In this document: positions 11,689-23,575 of the stretch, piece after piece
Layout of the letters: every line of letters begins with the position of its first letter
Numbering within the stretch: position 1 is the first letter of the stretch
DNA from: Pascua guehoae
Taxonomy: Eukaryota > Basidiomycota > Tremellomycetes > Trichosporonales > Trichosporonaceae
DNA length: 64,000 nt
Direction: 5' to 3'
Assembly (NCBI GenBank): GCA_001600415.1
Contig: BCJX01000004.1
Location: 2,380,011 to 2,444,010, forward strand
The notes under the pieces: generated by a model
Databases searched by the model: none
The model's input: the letters and a program-made list of their open reading frames with translations, nothing else
Told to the model about the DNA's origin: nothing
Translations under genes and position numbers: made by a program

Positions 11689-13018
11689 GTTCCGAGGTAG
11701 GATCGAGTGGCAAGCTGTGGACCTTCGAGTCCGGGGAGTTTGGGAAGCTCGGGAGTTTGGAGAGCTGGGGAGAGTGGATGTCGCCGTTCTGCCTCCTACC
11801 GGGGGTACCGACGTGGGTGTCGGGAGAAGCGCTACGCGTATACGAGCGCGACTCTGTGGTTAGACGATTATGCGAGGACTCTCCATGTACATGTACAATG
11901 CACCCTCGCGCCTTGGCTGGGCATTGACACCAGAGCCAGCCAGCAGCATGGACGACAACTAATTGTGTCCTCAACCACCTCTCGTGCTTGCATTCTAGCA
12001 CAGCGACATGTATCACATCCGTGTCGGTCCCAGCCCGGGGCAAGTGGCCAGAGCCCCTCATCACGTCTACGACGCGTCTGTCCGTTCAGACTCCATCTGG
12101 CCTAGCGGCCCAGCACCAGCACCCCCAGCACCCCAGCACCTCACGGCCACACTCGACCGCTGCCGCCACAATCGGCACCGGCACCAGTGTTGGTTACCGT
12201 ACCGGATTTCCGCCTCGGGTCGTGCCTCGGCGCGAGGAATGGCCCGAACATGGTCTCAGTCTTAGCCTTTGGTCTGGCTTGGTCTGGGTTTCGCGCATGC
12301 TTGGTCTCGCAGTCTCATGTTTGTTTCTTGGCGCGCGCGTACGCGACGCCGCCACATGCGCCACTCGCTCCCGCTTGGCGATGGCCAGGACTGTCGCACA
12401 CGACGTGCCAAGACTGAGTAACCCCGAGTTACTGAATTGCGGGCGTGGAGGCTGAATGAGCGCGACGCGGGCCGACTGACACTGGCTGGGACTATACGCG
12501 CGGTCCTTTGTTGACACTGACCGCATGGACTAGTGCATGACTGTGTGGCTGCTGGCTCCTTATCGCTGTCTCAATAGCCATTGTTGTGCTCCGGGTGCAG
12601 GTACGAGGATGCACACGACACACTCCAACCAGTCCACCAAACCAACAAGTATTATTATCGCATCTGATCACCGCTGCCACTCGCCGTAGACTCTAGATGG
12701 ACGCCGGTTCATGCCCGCGACACGTTATCTACGAGCTCTACGTGTCTGTGGCGGGTGCAGCCGGCGAAGGGACGGTGACGGGGGACGCGAAGTGCGAGCT
12801 GATGTAACATTTGTCCGTATGAAATGAGAAAGAGCCATCTAGATGTCCAACAAGGGGTGTGTGGGTGATGAGCTACGCCAAAGTGAAGGGGTGGGTTGTC
12901 GTTGGTTGTCGTGGACGAGCCCGGGGTGGCGGGTGTCAGGTTGCCATGGTGCCGGGGAGAGTCGAAAGGTTTGGTGTCACGGTACAAGTGACAATAGGCT
13001 TAGCGCCTACGCCTGCGC
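11689..13018. other. Gene-free spacer
   Basis: The MED4 and chitin deacetylase genes converge on this 1.3-kb stretch. I see no credible ORF, RNA gene or repeat family here, only GC-rich unique sequence that must contain both 3' ends. Confidence 0.55.
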
Positions 13019-14663
13019 TTACGCAAGGGCAATGGCGGCGACGACGGCACCAATGGCGACGGCGAGGGGAGCAAGAGGCTTGCTGGCACCCGAGTTGGGG
13101 TTGGCGGCGGCGGCGCTACCGCTGGGGGCGGCCGAGTTGGCGGCGCCGCCACCGGCGGTGACGGTAGGGGGAGCCTGGCCGGTAACGGTGCCAATCTTGG
13201 GCTGGAAGACGGCGCCGGTGCCCGAGGGGGTGTAGCCCATAGTGGTAGCGGTGGTGTTGGACGAGGTCTCGATGTAGGCCTCCGAGTTGGGGAGGTGGAG
13301 GCAGTCGATGATGGACTTGAGGGCAAACTTCTTGCTCTCGACGGCGAGGGGCAGGAAGTAGCCGACGGCGAGGTCGACGGTGGACACATACAGGTCGTGC
13401 TCGAGGACAATGAAGCCGGTCGAAATCTTCTCAGCATAGTCCTCGAGGATCTTCTGGAAGCGCGAGAAAGACGAAGGGCCGTTGGCCTTGCCGCCGGGAA
13501 TGTTCCAGTCGTCCGTGTCAAAGGTCGTCTGGTCAATGCGCGACCACATGATGGGGGTAAGACCCATCTGGGCAGCAATAGCGCGGACACGGTCGTCAAT
13601 GTCGCCGTAAGGGGGGCGGAACGTGTTGGGGGTAACGCCAATCACGTCCTTGATGGCCTTCTTGGTCCAGCCAAGCTCGGCGACAATCTGCTCGTTGGTG
13701 AGCGTCGTGAGCGTCTGGTGCGACCAGGTGTGGATCGAGAGCTGGTGGCCCGCGGCGTACTCGGCGCGGACCATCTCGGGGCGCGAAATAACACGCGAGC
13801 CAACGACAAAGAAGGTCGACGTGAGGTTTTCCTGGTTCAGGTAGTCGAGCAGCAGAGGCGTGTACGGCGAGGGTCCGTCGTCAAACGACAGACCCCACGT
13901 GAGGTGGTCGGGGCAGGTGGAAATGTCCGTGTCGCGGACGCAGCCGCCGCACGTCCACCAGCACCGGCCGTCGTTGGCCTCGGGCCCGTTGGGGTCGCAG
14001 ATACCCGTCGTCTGCGTGTAGTTGGGGACCAGCTGCCAGTTGATCTCGCTGATCCACTGCTTGACCTCGACAGAGTCAACGGGCGGCAGTGCGTCCATCG
14101 GCGGGTACTTGGTAGCCTGCTCCGCGCCCGCCACAAAGGTGGGCATCGGAGGCGCGCCAGTGATGGGCCCCGTGGCGCCGCCGTCCACCGTCGTGTACAT
14201 GGCGACAGTCTCCGACCCGGGCATGCCAGAGGTGATGGCATTGAGGGATCTGTGTGTGTTAGCCCATGGTCCCATGCCCCGTCTTTCATGACCGAGATGC
14301 AAAGCCCCGCCTCAATTTGATAGGGTCACGCAGCCTGTAAAGAGTCGGGCCGGGTGCGTGTTACCGCGCCCTGACTGTGACGAGGCCCGTGGACGGTGGC
14401 TTGGGCCGCACAGTGCTCGCTGCGTGCCAGCGTAGATGCGCCGCGCCAAGGCCTTGTGCGCGCCGTAGGCTTGCTCCAGCGTGCTCGAGAGCGAGCGACG
14501 ACACAACGGGTCTAGAGACTTACGGGACGATGTAGCCCTGGGGACCAACGGCGGCAGTCTGGGGGAGGTTGGGGTTGACCGAGAAGGTGGCCGTGTCGAC
14601 GGCGGCGGGATCTTGGGCGTTGGCGCCCGCGAGGAAAGCCAAGATCGGGAGGTAGGCGAACAT
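13019..14663 (-). CDS. Chitin deacetylase, probably GPI-anchored
   Basis: CDS is complement(13019-14249, 14524-14663), 456 residues, with one unusually long 274-nt intron. It removes N-acetyl groups from wall chitin to make chitosan. Residues 1-17 form a signal peptide ending ANAQD. The carbohydrate esterase 4 motifs are in order: SFDDGPSPYTP (metal and base aspartates), HTWSH (metal histidines), RPPYGDIDDR, DTDDW, and a late FIVLEHDL block. The N-terminal part has several cysteines (ICD, CWWTCGGCVRD). The C terminus is a Ser/Ala/Gly-rich linker, then a hydrophobic tail ending AVVAAIALA, typical of GPI attachment. This architecture matches cryptococcal Cda proteins; which paralogue it represents cannot be decided. 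Confidence 0.92.
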
Positions 14664-17503
14664 GGCTAGAGGTGGTGGTGGGGAGGGGAGTGGCGACAGT
14701 GATGAGAGGGGTGGTGTTGGAGAGTTGATGTAGTAGTAGTAGTAGTGGTGGTGGTGGTAATGAACGTGAGGGGGCGCAGAATGCAAACTAGGTGGGTGCT
14801 GGGGTGGTGGTTAAGTGTGGGGGTGTCGGTGGGTCTTCTTTGCAAGGCAACCGAGGTTGTTTCCCAAAGAGACGGAAAGGGTGTTAGGTGACTGAAAGCA
14901 ACAGCGAGAAGGGGAGAAAGAAGGAAGTGCGAGATGAAGTAAGGACGACGACGAGATGTAAGAGCCAGCGAGCAATGCCCCGCAGTTGCAAGGGACTGGG
15001 CGGGGTTTGGTAGCGAGGGGGACGAAGGGGACGAGGGGACGAAGGGGGGGACCGGGGAGAGGCGCAAGTCTCGCATCGTCTCGGGCTTGGCTGAGCAGCG
15101 ACAATGGCCGCGACCAGTCACAGGCAAAGGGGCACGAACAGGCAAGGGAATGCCCCGGCACTCGGTACTCGCCACCATCCATACCAACCCCCCGCCGCCC
15201 ATAATTCCATCTCGCATGCAACAACGACTGGCCACCAGGTACAGACACAGTGGACAGAGAGTGTCCCAGTGTCCAGCGTGGTGGGCGCGTCTGGGTTGGT
15301 GCCAAGACCTCCCTCGACAAGGCAACTTCAGGGTAAACAATCACCAGTAGTTTTAAACGGACCCTGGATCAAGGGGCAGACATGGGCTTGGCAAAATGAA
15401 ACCCCCCAGCAGAAACGCCAAAGGGGCATCAGGACGGCAGGTTGTGGTGGGGTGCCTTTGTTCCCCCCCCCCCCGTCCTTCCCCCTGGCTCCCCTTGTCC
15501 CTCTTGTCGTTGTGGAACAGAGAGAGAGTTATCTCTTGGCAGGTGTCAATGGCTGACGCATTCTCACGAGCTAGTTGCACAGCTTTTCTTCTCTCGTCAA
15601 GTTTTTTTATTTCCCATGTTGCACACAATCCTCTTGGCAAAACGGCCATCTCGCTCGCTCGGTTGATCGGTTGTCACCGGCATGCGGGGTGGGTGCAGGC
15701 GGTAAAACCCCCCACCCGCACCGTCCATTTGCCATCAACAGGTGCTTGTGTCGACGCATGGACGGGTGCCCTGTGGCCTGTGGGGGTGTGTGCGTCTGCG
15801 GCACGTGTGGCAGGCGCCGCCACCTCCTTATTCCTTACCCGTCCGACGGTGCCCAGTGTACTGTACCGGGGGTCGAAAGTAGACATTGCTGCTATTATTG
15901 CTGGTGACATGGCAGCATCCCTACGACCGAGCCCGATCGTACTGCATGGTGGTTTGCTCAGACCAGCAGGTGATGGGCTTCGCTAACCAATAATGCACAC
16001 GTCTGGCCACTGTGCCACCAAATCGCCCGAGCGCAAAGCGGGTTACTCCGTCAGGGATGGTCTTTCACTACCGCCCAGGATCGGGACGTTTGGAGATGTG
16101 CCTAGGGAGGATGTGGTTGCAGGATGCATGCAGGATTATTGAGCCACCTCGACGCGTATGACGGGAACCCTCGACGCGTCCGTGGCGTCGCACCTGGGCG
16201 CGGGGACCAGTCACATCTCAATTCATTCGAGGACGCAGACTAAAAAAAAGTGATCATGGTCAACCTGGGCTGAACCTCCGCCTTGCCCTCGTGCAATCAG
16301 GTCCATTGATGGAGCGGAGCGGATGATACCTTTGTCCTCATTCACGTCATTGTCGTCACAAACGTCATCTCCGACCAACTGCCCCCCGCGGTCCGACGCG
16401 GTCGTGGCTCGTGCATGCGTGTGCTCGGTCCGTCTCTCATCCCGCCGGTGAGGTTCGCGGCACTGTCCGCCCGCCATGTACCGTTGCCCATCTCAAAGTC
16501 TTGCCTTTGTCTTTGCTTTGCCCCTCTGTGCCCCTCGTTGTCCTCTGTGCCACTCGTCGCGCCCGATCTAGGCGAGATTGAGAATACCCGTCGCGCCCGT
16601 GCCGTGCATGCCAAGCAGCCAAGACCGCGCAGAGACATGGTCTCGCCTAGACGGCACATGGCTGGCTTGGCAGGATGCAGGATGGGCAAGCTGGCGGAAC
16701 CGAACGACGCGGACAGAACGATGGGCTCTTCGGAAAACGCAACCTCGCTGCGCCGAGCGCAGTGGATGGGCCAAAGATGGATTTGCAGGGGGCAAGGCAT
16801 CCTCGTGATCGATGCTTGGCGCCGCTCTGTGCGGATGTGAGATGGCACACTGGCAATGGGGCTTGTTCGGGGCATGCCCGAGGCCAAGGCCATTGCGCTC
16901 TCGGAGAGATGTCGATCGGGGAATGGGTCTGTTTGGGCTTGAGACACCCAGGAGGACATGAGGACACTGGTCACATGTGGCATGCCATCTTAAACGACTT
17001 GTACCACACTCGTGCGGCGCTTTTCCTTTTTGTTCATACACGGTGCATGGCGAGTGGGCTGGTGTACAAATAGCCCTCACCGAGGGGTGCAAGTGGTTGG
17101 TGACCCATGGACACGTGATTCCGTTCCAACAAATTATGCACCTGGTTGACGTTTCAGGTTTCCATCGTCCATCTCAGTGCTACTTGGACGCAGGCCTCTG
17201 ACATCTTGGCCGGAACTGATAAAGGCAACTGTCGTCACCAGCGTCACAATACCATGACCAGATGACCTGTTGAGATCCCAGCTTGGCAACAAGCAGTTTA
17301 GTTGACGACCTCCACTCACGACGTCATGGCAAGTGGTGGCTCTCCGCGACGGAGAACCAAAGTCACCAGACGGTTCTCGTCCTCACTACTACAAGTCATA
17401 CCACCAACGCAACCACTTCTATGTATACACTCACAGCAGTACTTCACAACCACGCTCCCCACATCGCAAAGCAACCAAAACCTACCCCACACCCTCGACC
17501 ACT
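14664..17503. other. Long gene-free spacer
   Basis: 2.8 kb between the divergent deacetylase and TUDOR-domain genes. It includes trinucleotide repeats (GTA/GTG, about 14731-14759) just upstream of the deacetylase and a 12-nt poly-C run at 15463-15474. ORFs here show no family resemblance. It must hold the promoters of both flanking genes; I cannot place specific sites. Confidence 0.55.
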
Positions 17504-17782
17504 ATGCCCCGCAAGCCCGCCCCGCACCCCGACTCCGACCCCCCGCCCCGCTTCGCCATCGGCGACCACGTGCGGTGGAACTCGGAAGCGGGCCACGTCT
17601 CGGGACACATTATCGCCATCCACACGGCCGACTTTGACTACAAGGGCCACACGAGGCGGTGTACCCCGCAAGACCCGCAGTACGAGATTAAGAGCGACCG
17701 GACGGCGCACGTCGCGGCGCACAAGGGGCAGGCGCTCAGTTTGGTCCAGACGCAGGCGGTGGGCGGGAGCGGGAGTGGAGGT

Positions 17783-17832
<50 letters not shown>

Positions 17833-17836
17833 GTGA
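17504..17836 (+). CDS. HVA1-type TUDOR domain protein, frame ends in poly-G tract
   Basis: The ATG at 17504 starts a 110-residue frame. Residues 15-85 match the small fungal domain named hypervirulence-associated protein TUDOR domain (Pfam HVA1): FAIGDHVRWNSEAGHVSG, a central I.H..DFDYKG strand, then PQYEIKSDRT and AAHKGQAL. The molecular role of this domain is not established. The C terminus runs into polyglycine encoded by the G run 17783-17831 and stops just after it. The next frame (DUF488 protein) is open right up to the tract in another phase, so a G-tract length change of +1 or -2 would fuse the two. The gene may therefore be one long protein. Confidence 0.7.
17783..17831. repeat. 49-nt poly-G tract
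   Basis: The longest homopolymer in the window, inside or between coding frames. Tracts of this length are unstable and hard to sequence, so its exact length should not be trusted. Confidence 0.9.
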
Positions 17837-17907
17837 GGGGCGACGTGAAGAGAGATGAGAGTGGGGATGTGACGGGTGGAGATGGAGGTAGAGCAAGCGG
17901 GGTTGCG

Positions 17908-19128
17908 ATGGGAACGGATTTGGATCCAAGAGACGCATTGGGTGGGAACGTGACGGCAGACGCAACCGGAGAGGGCAGCCGGGACGCAACTGGAACGACC
18001 GCAGGCGCAACAAGAGACGCCCCTGACGCAACGGGAACCACCGTTGACGCAGTCGGAGTAGACGCTCCAGATGAGGCGGGCGTGGGCGCAACTGGAGGAG
18101 ACGTTCTAGATGCAACCGTACCGACTGCGAACGCAACCAGCGCATCTATCAAAGACCCAGTCGGAGCCACTGCGGAACCAGCCAGAGGGACCAGAGTGGC
18201 GTCGGGCAGCAAGATCGGAGACGCAACGGGGACGACCACAGATGCAACCGGGGCGACTACAGACGCAACCAGAGCAGCAGCTACAGACACAACCGCACAC
18301 AAAACCGCAGACACAACCGCAGACACAACCACCGCGGGCACAACCAAAGCGACGACCAAAGACGCACCAAGCGTCACCACTCCCACCGCGACAGATCCAG
18401 CTGCGCCACCGCTCACAATCTTCACAGTCGGCCACTCCAACCGGCCCCTCTCGACCTTTATATCCCTCCTGCACGCCTCGGGCGTGCGCGCAATAATCGA
18501 CGTCCGGAGCCTACCGGGCTCGCGCACCTGTCCGTGGTTCAACTCTGACGCGCTCGCGACCGCCCTCCCCGCCGCGGGCATATCCTACACGCTCCTCCCC
18601 GGCCTCGGCGGGCGGCGGAACAAGTCCCGCACCGTCCCCGACGCGACGAATGGGTTCTGGGACAATCGCAGTTTCCACAATTATGCAGACTACGCCATGA
18701 CGTCCGAGTTCCGCGCGGCGCTCGCCGACCTCCGCGCCCGCGCCGCCGGGGGCGGTGTGGCGGTCATGTGCGCCGAGGCCGTGTGGTGGCGCTGCCACCG
18801 GCGGATTATTGCCGATTACCTCTTGGCTGGCGGTGACCGGGTCGTGCATGTCATGGACGGCAGGGATGTGCCTGCCCAGCTTACGAGGGGCGCCGTGGTG
18901 GACAGGGAAGCGGGGGAGTGGCGCGTGACGTATCCCCGCGCCCAGGGGGATGACAAGGGTGGTAAAGGCAGCAAGGCGACGGCGGGCGCTCCCAAGGCGA
19001 GCAGGAGACGGGACGAGGTGTCGGATGAGCCGCCAAAGAAGAGGAGGCGGTCGAGCGAGTCCGACGACAGGCCGCGGTACTTCCTCCGGAGCCGAGGTGG
19101 CGAACTGAGCCTCGCAAAGGGACAGTGA
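17908..19128 (+). CDS. DUF488 domain protein with Thr/Ala repeat N terminus
   Basis: The frame is open from the poly-G tract; the first ATG is at 17908, giving 406 residues. Residues about 1-165 are degenerate repeats of DATGTT and DATGATTDATR type. The DUF488 domain follows from about 18415: TIFTVGHSNRPLSTFISLL, then IIDVRSLPGSR, then a GLGGRR motif, and later VAVMCAEAVWWRCHRRIIADYL, where the invariant Cys and the CHR block of the family are present. The C terminus is basic (PPKKRRRSS, a likely nuclear signal). DUF488 proteins have no firm biochemical role. Probably the C-terminal part of the same gene as the TUDOR domain upstream, if the poly-G length is slightly wrong. Confidence 0.72.
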   Translation: MGTDLDPRDALGGNVTADATGEGSRDATGTTAGATRDAPDATGTTVDAVGVDAPDEAGVGATGGDVLDATVPTANATSASIKDPVGATAEPARGTRVASGSKIGDATGTTTDATGATTDATRAAATDTTAHKTADTTADTTTAGTTKATTKDAPSVTTPTATDPAAPPLTIFTVGHSNRPLSTFISLLHASGVRAIIDVRSLPGSRTCPWFNSDALATALPAAGISYTLLPGLGGRRNKSRTVPDATNGFWDNRSFHNYADYAMTSEFRAALADLRARAAGGGVAVMCAEAVWWRCHRRIIADYLLAGGDRVVHVMDGRDVPAQLTRGAVVDREAGEWRVTYPRAQGDDKGGKGSKATAGAPKASRRRDEVSDEPPKKRRRSSESDDRPRYFLRSRGGELSLAKGQ

Positions 19129-20059
19129 TGGATGTGGGTGCCGAAGAATACGCTAAACGCCGTTCGGGCCATGTAGCTCGTGTGGACTTGCGGGGTCGTC
19201 TGGGTTGTACCTCTCTATGTATCTTACAGTTTGATGTTGATGGAGCCATCCCTCGTCTTCTGCCGAGTCCACTTGATCTTGCCTCCTGCACGCGTCGTCA
19301 CTGCACGCACTGGGCATGGATGCTTGGATGAACGTTGCCGCATTGGGAGCTAGATGCGGTGAGATGACAAGCTGTGACCAGCCCTCACAGCGATGCAGTA
19401 TCCCGGCCCACAACCTAACGGCTCATCTTGTCTCCCCCACCTGGTTGCAGCCAATGAGTATGACTGTTTGATGCAAGCGGCAAATGTAACCGAGAAGCAA
19501 GGAGGTCTCAGGAAGTTGTGTGATATGTGTCCTGCATGCGGAGGACGGTTTAGTGCAGTGCCGTCCGGGAAAGGTGTCGTAAAGCAAAAGAATCTTCAGT
19601 GTTGTTGGTACGGTACAGAGTGATGAGCAATTGGATGGCAGCAGGTGCGCAACCTCGCATCCGGCCGAGGACATAGGGACACAAACAAACAAACAAGTCG
19701 ACATGCGTCTGACGCACCGGATGCGACCAGACGGCATGTCCTGGATCAATCCCAATCCAACGCCGCCCAAATCGGCGCTAAAATCCAATTCCTACGACCG
19801 ACACTCATCCGCCACAATAACGTGGCAACCCTGACCCCACTAACACCGAACGCCCGACCCAGCTTCGAAACTGGACCGGTGCCACGTGGGAATACCCCCG
19901 CTAGCAACAAACTGCCAACCCCTGTCTCCCTGGTGCGTTCTGGAGGTCTGGGGGCTGGGGGTGGGTGGGGGATGCGCTGTGCACCTGCTTGGTTGTTCGT
20001 CGTTGCGCGACACACTCGTCTTCTCATCCGTCAACCACCCCACCCAAAAATCAACGACA
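19129..20059. other. Gene-free spacer upstream of eL33
   Basis: No family-like ORF. It holds the DUF488 3' flank and the ribosomal protein promoter. An intermittent C/A-rich stretch precedes the eL33 start. Confidence 0.5.
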
Positions 20060-20946
20060 ATGGGCAGCACGCGGTGCGTTTCCGATCGCGAGCGGCGGGT
20101 TTGCGAGCGTTGTGCTGACTTAGATTCTTCTGGCGACTACCCCCGATTTCCTCGTCTTTTGCTCGTTACTCTCGCGCTCGAACCGATCCGTGAACCCCGA
20201 ACCTCGAACCTCGTCTTGATGGAACCGCTTGATTCTCTCTGTCCAACCTGGCTCCTGCCCGGCCGACATCTGCACCTGTTCCCACCCGTCTGATGACTGC
20301 GATTGCGTCCTCCAGCCTCTACTCGAAGGGCCGTATCCTTGGCCACAAGCGCGGAAAGCGCAACTCGCGCCCCAACCAGTCGCTCGTTGCGATTGAGGGT
20401 GTCGACTCGAAGGAGGCTGCCCGCTCGTACCTTGGCAAGGTGAGGCGATAAGGAGTCGAGCTGGGACTGGAGTGGGGACGGAGGGATGGGTCTGGGCATG
20501 GGCATGGGGTTTGAGACGAGGGAGTGAGGATGGGGGAGGAGAAGCTGAGCGAGGAGAGGAGAAGGACGCGGTGCGAAGCTACAGACGAGGAGCGAGCGGC
20601 TAGGATGGCCACTCGCCCCGTTCAGCCGTTGCTCAACGGAGAAGAGGAGACTACCCAGCTGCCCAACTGCCCAGCCCACATGCCAGTCCAATCCACAACC
20701 CACCCGAGTCCCAGCTCCAATCCCCCAGACAACCCCACCCCCGAACCCAAACTAACCCCGCAGCGCATTGCGTACGTCTACAAGGCCAAGCGTGAGATCA
20801 ACGGCTCGCGCGTCCGCGTCATCTGGGGCCGCGTCTCGCGCCCCCACGGCAACTCGGGCGTTGTCAAGTCCAAGTTCACCTCCAACCTCCCCGCCCACGT
20901 CTTTGGCGCGTCGTGCCGCATCATGCTCTTCCCCTCGACCATCTAA
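20060..20946 (+). CDS. RPL33: 60S ribosomal protein eL33 (L33/L35a)
   Basis: CDS is 20060-20073, 20316-20439 and 20764-20946, 106 residues, the normal family length. It is a structural protein of the large ribosomal subunit. The start was chosen because exon 1 (MGSTR) splices in phase into [20 protein letters not shown], giving the conserved N terminus; the in-frame ATG at 20293 would lie inside intron 1. Later exons give [37 protein letters not shown] and the conserved end MLFPSTI. The two introns (241 and 324 nt) are long for this genome, and a tiny first exon followed by a long intron is common in fungal ribosomal protein genes. Confidence 0.95.
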
Positions 20947-21727
20947 GACCTGGACGGACTCTTGGGCGGGACGGGACTTGCTATCGGTCGTTTCGTTCGC
21001 TTTTTCCCCGGGACGCGCGAGTGGGGGCTAGTGTCCGTTGCGTCCGGTTCGCCACCACTACCACCCCCCCGCTCGTGCGAACAGGCACCCCACACTTGCA
21101 TAGCGCAGAGGGCCTTTAGTACGAGTAATGTATTATGGGTCTGCAGATGAGCGGCGAGAATGTCGAGCAAGCGAGCGAGAGCGAGCGCGCGAGACTGAGA
21201 TTGATACGGATATGACGGCGCGATGAGGAAGATGGCGTTATGGTCGTGCTGTTGGGCGTGTGTGCGGCGCTGGTGTCGGGTGACGCACTGGCGCACTGGG
21301 TGGATTGGTGAAGAAGCAGGTTGCTCAAAGACGAGCTCAAAGACCGACTGGTGCAATGAGGGACAGAGCAGTGTGTTGATGATGGACGAGGCGGCAGGAA
21401 AAGCGGCACTTGTAGAGCATCCTGGAAGCTGGACAAGCGCGGCGTGTCGAATGTACACACACTCTGCAGCAGCAGCGCTCCACACGCCCTCATCGACGCC
21501 CGGTGAGCAGTGTACGAGCACATGCGCAGATTGTCGTGCCTGCAGTCTCCCAAACTCGGATCAATGTGTGCACATTGTCGTTGCAAACTATCGTCGGCTT
21601 GTAGCTTGTCACAAACATCGAGCCACATCGGTTCATGAGCACTGCTCCCCTGCGAGCGTGCCTCAACACAAGTTTGGACCGACCCGTGACACTTACCAGC
21701 CCAACCACCAAGCGCACCAAACCTCAA
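20947..21727. other. eL33 3' flank and repeat-poor spacer
   Basis: No gene recognised. The part from about 21275 shares blocks with 23620-23695 (GCGCACTGGCGCACTGGG and GCAGGAAAAGCGGC), and 21535-21600 shares CAGTCTCCCAAACTC-type blocks with about 24088-24125. It therefore belongs to the diverged duplicated block that continues to 26 kb. Confidence 0.5.
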
Positions 21728-21965
21728 AAATCCACAAAAAGAGAGGGGACCCCATGTTTTTTCACTCCGGCCATTACAGCCGCGTTCGATACCCCAACAT
21801 GGCGCAACATATCGGCGTAGTGTCGGCACACCGGCATGGCTCGACGAGGACACGAAGAATCGAACCGTCGCACACGCCACATCTCGCGTTCGGGGGTCCC
21901 AGGTGTCATCAAGTGGTGTTCTTGCTACACCACCCACCCAACATTTGGGGATGCTGAATATTCGT
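21728..21965 (-). repeat. tRNA-like SINE repeat, copy 1 (body type 1)
   Basis: Transcript sense is minus. The best B box of the family lies here: GGTTCGATTC on the minus strand (21857-21866). The A-box region, GGTGGGTGGTGTAG on the minus strand, is at about 21926-21939. The sequence past the B box is the diverged type 1 body, with an A run (T run in sense) near 21736-21740. Most diverged copy. Confidence 0.6.
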
Positions 21966-22209
21966 GGGGTATGTCTGTGCGCAGGGTGGATGGGTGTGGT
22001 GTGGGTGGCGAGTTTTGGGTACTCTGAGACTGCCCAGTGCATGTGGTGCAGGTGGCCGCGGGCGTCAGCGTGAGTGGCATGTGCCCGGGGAAAGGCTCGG
22101 AGTGGCAGTGCGAGTGGCAGTGGGTTGTGGACGGGGTGGGCCTGGGGGTGGGCCTGGGGCTGGGCCTGGGGGAGGAGGGAGTCTGTCGCGCCATTGGGTG
22201 GCGCTTGCT

Positions 22210-22945
22210 CCCCCCCCCCCCCCCCCCCCCNNNNNNNNNNNNNNNNNNNNNNNNNNNNNNNNNNNNNNNNNNNNNNNNNNNNNNNNNNNNNNNNNNNNNN
22301 NNNNNNNNNNNNNNNNNNNNNNNNNNNNNNNNNNNNNNNNNNNNNNNNNNNNNNNNNNNNNNNNNNNNNNNNNNNNNNNNNNNNNNNNNNNNNNNNNNNN
22401 NNNNNNNNNNNNNNNNNNNNNNNNNNNNNNNNNNNNNNNNNNNNNNNNNNNNNNNNNNNNNNNNNNNNNNNNNNNNNNNNNNNNNNNNNNNNNNNNNNNN
22501 NNNNNNNNNNNNNNNNNNNNNNNNNNNNNNNNNNNNNNNNNNNNNNNNNNNNNNNNNNNNNNNNNNNNNNNNNNNNNNNNNNNNNNNNNNNNNNNNNNNN
22601 NNNNNNNNNNNNNNNNNNNNNNNNNNNNNNNNNNNNNNNNNNNNNNNNNNNNNNNNNNNNNNNNNNNNNNNNNNNNNNNNNNNNNNNNNNNNNNNNNNNN
22701 NNNNNNNNNNNNNNNNNNNNNNNNNNNNNNNNNNNNNNNNNNNNNNNNNNNNNNNNNNNNNNNNNNNNNNNNNNNNNNNNNNNNNNNNNNNNNNNNNNNN
22801 NNNNNNNNNNNNNNNNNNNNNNNNNNNNNNNNNNNNNNNNNNNNNNNNNNNNNNNNNNNNNNNNNNNNNNNNNNNNNNNNNNNNNNNNNNNNNNNNNNNN
22901 NNNNNNNNNNNNNNNNNNNNNNNNNNNNNNNNNNNGGGGGGGGGG
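22210..22945. other. Assembly gap flanked by poly-C and poly-G
   Basis: A C run (22210-22230) abuts 705 N (22231-22935), followed by a G run (22936-22945). Reads evidently failed in G/C homopolymers at both edges. ORFs crossing the N are artefacts. Gap size may be nominal. Confidence 0.95.
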
Positions 22946-23360
22946 TGTCCCTTGTGGCTCGAATCGGTGGCCGATGTAAGTCGGGCACGAACGCACATAC
23001 CCACGGCCAACTGCCGCACCTGCCGCAACTCAACCTTTGGCCCCATGTACCTTCTCCCAGCTAGCAGGCAGGCTTGGGCCTCGGTTAGACGGCGCAGCTG
23101 CCGCTGCCGCTGGCGCATGCCAATGCCGCACGCCGTAATGTAGGGGTAAGACATGCGTATGTGCAGGTGTGGGGTTGGACTACCTGGCGGGCCATTACTG
23201 TCTTTGAACGCTCAAATTCTCGATGGGTTCGTACGAGGCCTGGCTCGGCTCGGCTTGTCGCAAACACCACTGCGCCAGATCGCTACAGCGGCCTGCCCTA
23301 CAAACTATGCTTGAACACGAAAGAATACGTACTCGTGTCAATTTGCCGAATACTTAACCC

Positions 23361-23575
23361 ACAAAAAGATGGGGACCTCTTGGTGTGTCACGTCAGCCAC
23401 TACAGCCGCGTTCGATCCCCCCAGCACGCCGGGGGATGTCGCCACGTCGGTGTCTGCCGACGAGTCGAACAGCGACACCGCGTTCGGAGGTCCGGGTGTC
23501 ATCAAATGGCGTCTTGCTTGCCGTTGCACCACCCACCCAGTTATGTCTGTGCTGAATATTCATAGGTTATGACTG
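23361..23575 (-). repeat. tRNA-like SINE repeat, copy 2 (body type 1)
   Basis: Minus sense. A-box region GGTGGTGCAACGGCAAG at about 23517-23534; B box GTTCGACTCG near 23461-23470; ends at the T run (plus-strand ACAAAAAGAT, 23361-23370). The 90 bp beyond the T run are shared with copy 3. Confidence 0.65.

Noticed and set aside
13295..14320. 341-codon plus-strand ORF over the deacetylase
   Set aside because: Antisense shadow; the minus strand carries all esterase motifs.
20293..20439. Alternative eL33 start at 20293
   Set aside because: It would give a non-conserved N terminus; splicing from 20060 gives the family N terminus in phase.
21116..23154. Long ORFs spanning the gap
   Set aside because: They exist only because N codons carry no stops.
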